Origin: JBCBCP01 sp038530575
Lineage (GTDB): Bacteria; Pseudomonadota; Alphaproteobacteria; Rhodobacterales; Rhodobacteraceae
Direction of reading: 5' to 3'
Assembly: GCA_038530575.1 (NCBI GenBank)
Contig: JBCBCP010000058.1
Location: forward strand, 1-19,607
DNA: 19,607 nucleotides
Below the pieces are notes generated by a model. That model had not been told where the DNA came from. It saw only the letters and a list, made by a program, of their open reading frames with translations, and did no database searches. A program made the position numbers and the translations under genes. Of this stretch, positions 14,834-19,607 are shown one piece after another (positions within the stretch are counted from its first letter, which is position 1; every line of letters starts with the position of its first letter).

Positions 14834-15688
14834 TTGTCTGAGGTCGAGATCTTTGAAGTTGGGCCGCGCGACGGGCTTCAGAACGAAGCGCACCAAATAC
14901 CGGTGGCCGAAAAGATTGCGTTTGTCGACACGCTGTCAGGGGCTGGGTTCCGCAGGATCGAATGTGCCAGCTTTGTGAGCCCAAAATGGGTGCCGCAAAT
15001 GGCAGGGAGTGCCGATGTGCTTGCCGGGATCGTGCGGGCGCCGGGCGTCTCTTACGCCGCTTTAACGCCTAACTTCAGAGGGTTCGAGGATGCCGTTGCC
15101 GCACGCGCGGATGAGGTGGCGGTGTTCGGGTCCGCGTCCGAAGGGTTCAGCCGCGCGAATGTGAATGCCTCAGTGGACGACGCGTTGGCCCGCTTTGCAC
15201 CAATTATGGAGGGGGCAAAGGCTTTGGGCATTCCTGTGCGCGGCTACGTGTCGTGCGTGATTGCGTGCCCTTATGACGGGTCGACACCGCCCGGTGACGT
15301 GGTGCGCGTCGCACGGGCGCTCTACGAGGCGGGGTGTTATGAAATCAGCCTTGGAGACACCATCGGGGCAGGCACGCCAGAGCGCACAGCAGAGATGCTG
15401 AGGGCCGTCATCGAGGCGGTGCCGGCCAGCCGTTTGGCCGGACATTTTCATGACACCGGAGGGCAGGCTTTGGCAAATATCGATGCAGCGCTCAGCCTTG
15501 GTGTACGCGTCTTCGATACCGCGGCAGGTGGCCTCGGGGGCTGTCCATATGCTCCGGGGGCATCGGGCAATGTTGCGACCGAGGCGGTCGCCGCGCATTT
15601 GCAGGCGCAGGGCGTCAAGACTGGGTTGGATGAGGACGTAATTGCGCGCGCGGCGGATATGGCGCGCAGCATGCGGGAGAAAACATGA
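14834..15688 (+). CDS. hmgL: Hydroxymethylglutaryl-CoA lyase
   Basis: A 284-residue TIM-barrel lyase that cleaves HMG-CoA to acetoacetate and acetyl-CoA, the last step of leucine breakdown. VEIFEVGPRDGLQNE opens the barrel, with catalytic Arg12 and metal ligand Asp13. ISLGDTIGAGTP and GHFHDTGGQALAN supply further active-site residues, the latter including the metal-binding histidines. GLGGCPYAPGASGNVATE is the HMG-CoA lyase signature with the catalytic-loop cysteine. The start is a TTG: between the in-frame TGA that ends the GST gene (14801-14803) and this codon there is no ATG or GTG, and the family N-terminus must lie here. An AAAGGG lies about 10 bases upstream. Its TGA overlaps the next gene's ATG. 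Confidence 0.95.
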   Translation: MSEVEIFEVGPRDGLQNEAHQIPVAEKIAFVDTLSGAGFRRIECASFVSPKWVPQMAGSADVLAGIVRAPGVSYAALTPNFRGFEDAVAARADEVAVFGSASEGFSRANVNASVDDALARFAPIMEGAKALGIPVRGYVSCVIACPYDGSTPPGDVVRVARALYEAGCYEISLGDTIGAGTPERTAEMLRAVIEAVPASRLAGHFHDTGGQALANIDAALSLGVRVFDTAAGGLGGCPYAPGASGNVATEAVAAHLQAQGVKTGLDEDVIARAADMARSMREKT

Positions 15689-16470
15689 GTTTTGACACGA
15701 TTTCTGTCGAGGTCGACCCGCGCGGCGTTGCGACAGTAACGCTGAACCGCCCGGACAAGCACAATGCCATGAATGCCGCGATGATCGCCGAGCTGACGGA
15801 CGCGGCGGGTCAACTCGGCGCAGATGACAGCGTGCGTGCCGTGGTGCTGACAGGCGCGGGGCGGTCGTTTTGCGCGGGCGGTGATTTGGGTTGGATGCAG
15901 GAGCAGATGGCAGCGGACCCGGACACACGGGCACGCGAGGCGGGCAAGCTGGCGTGGATGCTTCAGGCGTTGAATACGATGTCCAAACCGCTGATCGGTG
16001 CGCTGCAAGGCAACGCGTTTGGCGGCGGCGTGGGGATGGCGGCGGTGTGTGATGTTGCGATTGGGGTGGACCGGCTCAAGATGGGTCTGACCGAGGTGAA
16101 GCTTGGCATTATCCCCGCCACCATCGGCCCCTATGTTATCGCCCGCATGGGAGAGGGGCGCGCGCGGAGGGTTTTCTTCTCCGGTCGCCTTTTCGGTGCG
16201 GAAGAGGCTGTGGAGCTGGGCCTGCTGGCGCGGTCGGTCTCCGGCGACGATTTGGCTGAGGCGGTAGAGTCAGAGGTTGCCCCGTACCTTGAGGCAGCGC
16301 CCGGCGCCGTTGCGTCCGCCAAAGCGCTGGCGCGGTCGCTTGGTCCGCGCATTGATACAGAGGTGATCGAGGCGACTATTCAGGCCCTTAAAGCGCGGTG
16401 GGAAACCGAAGAGGCGGCGACAGGGATTTCAGCCTTTTTCGACAAGTCTGTGCCGCCCTGGCGCGGCTAG
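15685..16470 (+). CDS. liuC: Methylglutaconyl-CoA hydratase (enoyl-CoA hydratase family)
   Basis: A 261-residue crotonase-fold protein. Oxyanion-hole segments are GRSFCAGGDLGWM (about 59-71) and GNAFGGGVGMAAVCDVAIG (about 109-127). Of the two glutamates used by rat crotonase, the second is kept as Glu137 in GLTEVKLGIIPATIGPYV, while the first is replaced by Gly117. The EVKLGIIPATIGPYV stretch resembles the proteobacterial LiuC/GnyH group, and the operon needs exactly this step: hydration of 3-methylglutaconyl-CoA to HMG-CoA. It starts in an ATGA overlap with hmgL, follows a reasonable GGGAGAA, and is the last gene of the operon before a 270-base gap. The substrate assignment rests on context plus this motif. 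Confidence 0.9.
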   Translation: MSFDTISVEVDPRGVATVTLNRPDKHNAMNAAMIAELTDAAGQLGADDSVRAVVLTGAGRSFCAGGDLGWMQEQMAADPDTRAREAGKLAWMLQALNTMSKPLIGALQGNAFGGGVGMAAVCDVAIGVDRLKMGLTEVKLGIIPATIGPYVIARMGEGRARRVFFSGRLFGAEEAVELGLLARSVSGDDLAEAVESEVAPYLEAAPGAVASAKALARSLGPRIDTEVIEATIQALKARWETEEAATGISAFFDKSVPPWRG

Positions 16471-16740
16471 GGTGAGTCTTGCCAGTCAAATGATCTGAGG
16501 CAATGTCCGCTGCCCGCAGGCGATGGCATCAAAATAGACCGATCCGCCGAAGGACCGGCAAGTTGGCAGAGCGGGTCCGCGCGTGCCTGCGGCGATTTCT
16601 CACCATGCGAAAGGCCCTGCAGCCGTTGACGCTCAAGTCGTGGGCGGATACCCCGTATGCGCCGGGATCGCCATCCGGCTCGCGTGCGCGTGCACGCGGC
16701 AGCTTCCCCCCGGGCGCGCCGGGGCGTCAAAGGAGCCGTC
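16471..16740. other. Gap between the leucine and complex I operons
   Basis: No convincing gene is present; frames through it have atypical, arginine-rich translations. A TTGACG at 16626-16631 could be a -35 box, but the sequence 17 bases later (TACCCC) is a poor -10. Downstream lie a perfect 12-base palindrome (16687-16698) and a GC hairpin (16708-16724). I found no clear terminator for the leucine operon; TTGCC/GGCAA arms just after its end are weak and lack a T-tract. Confidence 0.5.
16687..16724 (+). promoter_or_regulatory. nuoA: GC-rich palindrome and hairpin in the nuoA leader
   Basis: CGCGTGCACGCG (16687-16698) is a perfect palindrome. CCCCGG-GCGCG-CCGGGG (16708-16724) is a stem of six G-C pairs with a five-base loop. 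It ends 4 bases before the nuoA Shine-Dalgarno AAAGGAG (16729-16735). The placement would let structure in the leader affect ribosome access to the first complex I gene. Regulation is inference. Confidence 0.35.
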
Positions 16741-17106
16741 ATGGACGACATGTTGCGGGAATACCTGCCGATCCTCGTGTTTTTGGGCGTGGCCATTGCG
16801 CTTGGCCTTGTTTTCATCCTCGCCGCGATCCTTATCGCCGTACGCAACCCCGATCCCGAAAAGGTCAGCGCGTACGAATGCGGGTTCAACGCCTTCGACG
16901 ATGCGCGGATGAAGTTCGACGTCCGGTTCTATCTGGTGTCGATCCTGTTCATCATTTTCGATCTGGAGATCGCGTTTCTGTTCCCCTGGGCGGTCGCATT
17001 TCAGGACATCTCGATGACCGGGTTCTGGTCGATGATGGTGTTTTTGGGGATCCTTGCGCTGGGCTTTGCATATGAATGGCGGAAGGGAGCGATGGAATGG
17101 CAATAA
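16741..17106 (+). CDS. nuoA: NADH-quinone oxidoreductase subunit A
   Basis: A 121-residue membrane subunit of complex I, part of the junction near the quinone channel. Three transmembrane helices are visible (about 9-34, 61-83 and 89-110). The conserved loop between the first two contains SAYECGFNAF and the following FDVRFYLVSILFIIFDLE, both family signatures, including the cysteine that marks the active/deactive loop in mitochondrial ND3. AAAGGAG lies 5 bases before this ATG. It is the first nuo gene, and its last 10 bases overlap nuoB. Confidence 0.96.
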   Translation: MDDMLREYLPILVFLGVAIALGLVFILAAILIAVRNPDPEKVSAYECGFNAFDDARMKFDVRFYLVSILFIIFDLEIAFLFPWAVAFQDISMTGFWSMMVFLGILALGFAYEWRKGAMEWQ

Positions 17107-17636
17107 CGGACGTGAACACCCCCGCCTATGCCGGCGCCGACAAGGATGCCGCGACGCAGGAGCTGAACCGCGAGCTGCAGGACAAGGGCTTCCTGCTGAC
17201 CTCGACCGAAGACATCATCAACTGGGCGCGCACCGGCTCGCTGCACTGGATGACCTTTGGCCTTGCCTGCTGCGCGGTGGAGATGATGCACACCTCCATG
17301 CCGCGCTATGACCTTGAGCGCTTTGGCACCGCGCCGCGCGCCTCCCCACGCCAGTCGGACCTGATGATCGTCGCGGGCACGCTGACCAACAAGATGGCTC
17401 CGGCCCTGCGCAAGGTCTACGACCAGATGCCCGAGCCGCGCTACGTGATCTCGATGGGCTCCTGCGCGAATGGCGGCGGGTATTACCACTACAGCTACAG
17501 CGTCGTGCGCGGCTGCGACCGGATCGTGCCGGTGGACGTCTACGTCCCCGGCTGCCCGCCCACGGCGGAGGCCCTGCTTTACGGCATCATGCAGCTTCAG
17601 CGGAAGATGCGCCGGACCGGGACGATTGTCCGCTAG
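17097..17636 (+). CDS. nuoB: NADH-quinone oxidoreductase subunit B
   Basis: A 179-residue peripheral-arm subunit that binds cluster N2, the last iron-sulfur cluster before ubiquinone. The four 4Fe-4S cysteines are visible: the adjacent pair Cys58-Cys59 in GLACCAVEMM, Cys123 in SMGSCANGGG and Cys153 in VPGCPPTAEAL. The start overlaps nuoA by 10 bases. AAGGGAG ends 7 bases upstream, which decides it over an earlier in-frame codon at 17076 inside nuoA. A short 41-base gap with GCGGAGG leads to nuoC. Confidence 0.97.
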   Translation: MAITDVNTPAYAGADKDAATQELNRELQDKGFLLTSTEDIINWARTGSLHWMTFGLACCAVEMMHTSMPRYDLERFGTAPRASPRQSDLMIVAGTLTNKMAPALRKVYDQMPEPRYVISMGSCANGGGYYHYSYSVVRGCDRIVPVDVYVPGCPPTAEALLYGIMQLQRKMRRTGTIVR

Positions 17637-17677
17637 CGTGCCGTTCAAAAGACTATCCGCAGCGCGGAGGAAAAGAC

Positions 17678-18283
17678 ATGACTGAAGCCCTCAAAGAACT
17701 TGGCCAACATATCGAGGCAAAGCGCCCCGACTGCGTGCTAGGCTGGGACATTGCGCATGGCGAGCTGAACGTCGACGTGGCGCCCGCCAACATCGTCGGC
17801 TTTGTCGAGTTTCTGAAGACCGACAGCGCCTGCCGGTTCTCGACGCTCGTCGATATCACGGCTGTGGATTACACCGGACGGGCCAAGCGGTTCGACGTCG
17901 TCTACCACTTCCTGTCGATGTACCAGAACCACCGCGTCCGGCTGCGCGCCTCGGTCCGCGAAGAGACAATGCTGGCTTCGATCACGCCTGTGCACCCTTG
18001 CGCCGGTTGGTTCGAGCGCGAGGTGTTTGACATGTTCGGCATCCTGTTTTCCGGGCACCCAGACTTGCGTCGGATCCTCACTGACTATGGGTTCCGCGGC
18101 TATCCGCTACGCAAGGATTTCCCGACGACCGGCTACACCGAGGTCCGCTATGACGAGACGCAAAAACGTGTTGTCTACGAGCCGGTCAGCCTGGTGCAGG
18201 AATACCGCCAGTTCGACTTCATGAGCCCGTGGGAAGGCGCGGAATACGTGCTGCCCGGGGACGAGAAAAAAGAAGAGGCCTGA
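17678..18283 (+). CDS. nuoC: NADH-quinone oxidoreductase subunit C
   Basis: A 201-residue hydrophilic subunit (30-kDa type) of complex I. The signature regions are FDVVYHFLSMYQNHRVRLRA, HPCAGWFEREVFDMFGI, GHPDLRRILTDYGFRGYPLR and KDFPTTGYTEVRYD, all in the expected order. GGAGG lies 9 bases before the ATG. Unlike the fused NuoCD of enterobacteria, C is separate here. Instead of running straight into nuoD, its TGA shares one base with the ATG of a small membrane-protein gene, and nuoD comes only after two inserted genes. Confidence 0.96.
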   Translation: MTEALKELGQHIEAKRPDCVLGWDIAHGELNVDVAPANIVGFVEFLKTDSACRFSTLVDITAVDYTGRAKRFDVVYHFLSMYQNHRVRLRASVREETMLASITPVHPCAGWFEREVFDMFGILFSGHPDLRRILTDYGFRGYPLRKDFPTTGYTEVRYDETQKRVVYEPVSLVQEYRQFDFMSPWEGAEYVLPGDEKKEEA

Positions 18284-18456
18284 TGGAGATGCTCATCTGG
18301 CTCCTCGTCGCGGTCGCGACCATCGTGCCGATGTTCAAGCTGCTGCCGCATTTTGGCCTGAACGCGTGGTGGGCTTTGGTCTGCGTGATCCCAATCGGGA
18401 CAATTGCGCTGCTGTGGCTGATGGCGCTGAAGCTTCAGGAACTGGAGCGACGCTGA
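18283..18456 (+). CDS. 57-residue two-helix membrane protein inside the nuo operon
   Basis: The protein has two hydrophobic segments (about 3-20 and 27-49) joined by a short loop LPHFGLNAWW, and a charged tail LKLQELERR. It should form an inner-membrane hairpin. Its ATG shares a base with the nuoC stop (TGATG), preceded by AAGAGG, and its own TGA shares a base with the next start in the same way, so it is very likely translated. It is not one of the 14 core Nuo subunits. It could be an accessory complex I subunit, an assembly factor or a partner of the sulfotransferase; I cannot decide from sequence. Confidence 0.72.
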   Translation: MEMLIWLLVAVATIVPMFKLLPHFGLNAWWALVCVIPIGTIALLWLMALKLQELERR

Positions 18457-19343
18457 TGCCGACATTCCTTTATGGCATCGGCGCGGCGCGGGCAGGCACC
18501 ACCTGGCTGGCACAGGCGTTGCGAGCGCACCCGCAAGCCGCGCTTCCCGCGGTGAAAGAGCTTCACTATTTCGACGCGCTGGAAAATGGCACGACCATGC
18601 TGGCGATGGACCAGCTGGTGCGTCAGCGCACGAAGGTGCGTGATGAGCTGGCTGAGGCCGACAAGATCGGTCCGCAGCGCTTGTTGCGTTCGCGCGTTGC
18701 CGAAGTGGACCGATGGATGGGGCTGGTCGGAAGCCAGGTGCAGGATGATGCGCGCTATGCGTCGCTTTTGTCGGCACGCGGGGGCGAGGCGACGCGGCTC
18801 GTCGCGGACATTACACCGGCCTATGCAACGCTGCCTGAAGCGACATTTGCGCGGATGGCGGCGTTGAACGATGGCGACACGAAGTTCCTAATGCTGCTGC
18901 GCGATCCGGTTGACCGCCTTTGGTCAAATATCCGTCTGACGCTGGCCCGCCGGGCCGCGCGCGGCGTGGACAGCGACGCAGCCAGATCGCGCGTGATGAA
19001 CGAATTGGCTGAAGGTGCAAACCTTCCGGAACTTGCCCGCGCTGACTACGCCGGAACGCTCACCCGGCTGGAGCGCGCCGTGCCTGCGTCGCAGGTGAAG
19101 GTCATGTTCTACGAAGACCTCGTGGCCGGACAGGGCGCTGATGACCTGACCGCGTTTCTGGGCCTTGATGGCCTGCTGAAAGGCGACGCGGAGCCAGTGA
19201 ATGCGGCTGGATCCCTGGCCATGACAGATGACGAACGCCGCCTGCTGCACCGCGCAGTGGCCGCACAATATGATTTCGCGCGCGAACGGTTCGGGGCTTT
19301 GCCCGCCGCGTGGACGCGCACATTGGAGGAAGCGAACGCATGA
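18456..19343 (+). CDS. PAPS-dependent sulfotransferase-family protein
   Basis: A 295-residue protein of the sulfotransferase family, which transfers sulfate from PAPS to hydroxyls or amines of sugars, lipids or small molecules. The 5'-phosphosulfate loop is GAARAGTTWL (9-18) with Arg12. KELHYFD (34-40) resembles the KE-x-H-F-F-D segment of heparan-type enzymes. The 3'-phosphate site is LLRDPVDRLWSN (147-158) with Arg149 and Ser157. Length is normal for the family and no signal peptide is seen, so it is cytoplasmic or on the inner membrane face. The start in a TGATG overlap is preferred over an upstream in-frame codon inside the previous gene. The end overlaps nuoD as ATGA. GC content looks like its neighbours. 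The substrate and any link to complex I are unknown. Confidence 0.82.
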   Translation: MPTFLYGIGAARAGTTWLAQALRAHPQAALPAVKELHYFDALENGTTMLAMDQLVRQRTKVRDELAEADKIGPQRLLRSRVAEVDRWMGLVGSQVQDDARYASLLSARGGEATRLVADITPAYATLPEATFARMAALNDGDTKFLMLLRDPVDRLWSNIRLTLARRAARGVDSDAARSRVMNELAEGANLPELARADYAGTLTRLERAVPASQVKVMFYEDLVAGQGADDLTAFLGLDGLLKGDAEPVNAAGSLAMTDDERRLLHRAVAAQYDFARERFGALPAAWTRTLEEANA

Positions 19344-19607
19344 TGGACGGCTCCAAGTTTGACGACGCCCTGACGGGCGAACAGAAAATCCGCAACTTTA
19401 ACATCAACTTCGGCCCGCAGCACCCTGCGGCGCACGGGGTTTTGCGGCTTGTGCTGGAACTCGACGGTGAGGTGGTGGAGCGCTGTGATCCGCACATTGG
19501 CCTGCTGCACCGCGGCACCGAAAAGCTGATGGAAAGCCGGACCTACCTGCAAAACCTGCCCTATTTCGACCGGCTCGACTATGTCGCCCCGATGAACCAG
19601 GAACACG
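19340..19607 (+). CDS. nuoD: NADH-quinone oxidoreductase subunit D, N-terminal part (runs off the window)
   Basis: About 89 codons of the 49-kDa subunit, which forms the quinone-binding pocket of complex I together with NuoB. Visible signatures are NINFGPQHPAAHGVLRLVLE, whose histidines lie near the quinone head group, and CDPHIGLLHRGTEKLME followed by LPYFDRLDYVAPMNQEH. Two adjacent ATGs (19340 and 19343) can serve as start. The first forms an ATGA overlap with the sulfotransferase stop, and GGAGGA lies 9 bases upstream. The rest of the gene is beyond the window. Confidence 0.97.
   Translation, partial: MMDGSKFDDALTGEQKIRNFNINFGPQHPAAHGVLRLVLELDGEVVERCDPHIGLLHRGTEKLMESRTYLQNLPYFDRLDYVAPMNQEH

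Noticed and set aside
16503..17075. 190-codon plus-strand frame spanning the leucine-nuo gap
   Set aside because: It runs through nuoA in another frame, is Arg/Pro-rich and has no recognisable domain.
18456..19343. Recent horizontal transfer of the sulfotransferase judged by base composition
   Set aside because: By eye its GC and codon use look like the nuo genes around it, and I saw no flanking repeats or mobile-element remains.

Overview
This is a chromosomal window with high GC overall. Gene content and order suggest an alphaproteobacterium of the Rhodobacteraceae (Roseobacter-like). The basis is inference: a complete leucine-degradation (liu/ivd-mcc) operon, glmU-glmS, and a complex I operon with separate nuoC and nuoD. 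I see no insertion sequence, tRNA, rRNA or CRISPR array, and the largest stretch without a gene is about 270 bases (16471-16740).

Bases 1-5000. A truncated moaA (molybdenum cofactor synthesis) on the minus strand diverges from a small plus-strand lipoprotein gene. The lipoprotein gene converges on a minus-strand operon read glmU, then glmS, then a possible 26-codon mini-ORF, then an AlkD-type DNA alkylation repair gene. GlmS and GlmU make UDP-N-acetylglucosamine for cell wall and lipopolysaccharide.

Bases 5000-7000. Divergent from glmU lie a phosphoglycolate-phosphatase-like HAD hydrolase (gph) and a PLP-dependent DegT/StrS-family aminotransferase of unknown substrate.

Bases 7030-16470. A good candidate sigma-70 promoter with a 14-bp palindrome at its -10 edge precedes a ten-gene operon. 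The order is ivd, a small membrane-anchored protein, an AMP-forming acyl-CoA synthetase, mccB, an unknown protein of lower GC, mccA, a 37-residue mini-ORF, a glutathione S-transferase, hmgL and a methylglutaconyl-CoA hydratase. The recognised enzymes take isovaleryl-CoA through 3-methylcrotonyl-, 3-methylglutaconyl- and HMG-CoA to acetoacetate and acetyl-CoA. Many junctions are 4-base ATGA overlaps, so translation is probably coupled. Four of the ten genes have no assigned place in the textbook pathway.

Bases 16471-19607. After a gap with GC-rich palindromes, the complex I operon starts: nuoA, nuoB, nuoC, then a 57-residue two-helix membrane protein and a PAPS-type sulfotransferase, then the start of nuoD. 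The two extra genes are joined to nuoC and nuoD by 1- and 4-base overlaps.

The best leads for something undescribed are the sulfotransferase plus mini-membrane-protein pair inside nuo, the 37-residue mini-ORF with its paired TTTGCAAA palindromes, and the lower-GC gene between the two methylcrotonyl-CoA carboxylase subunits.
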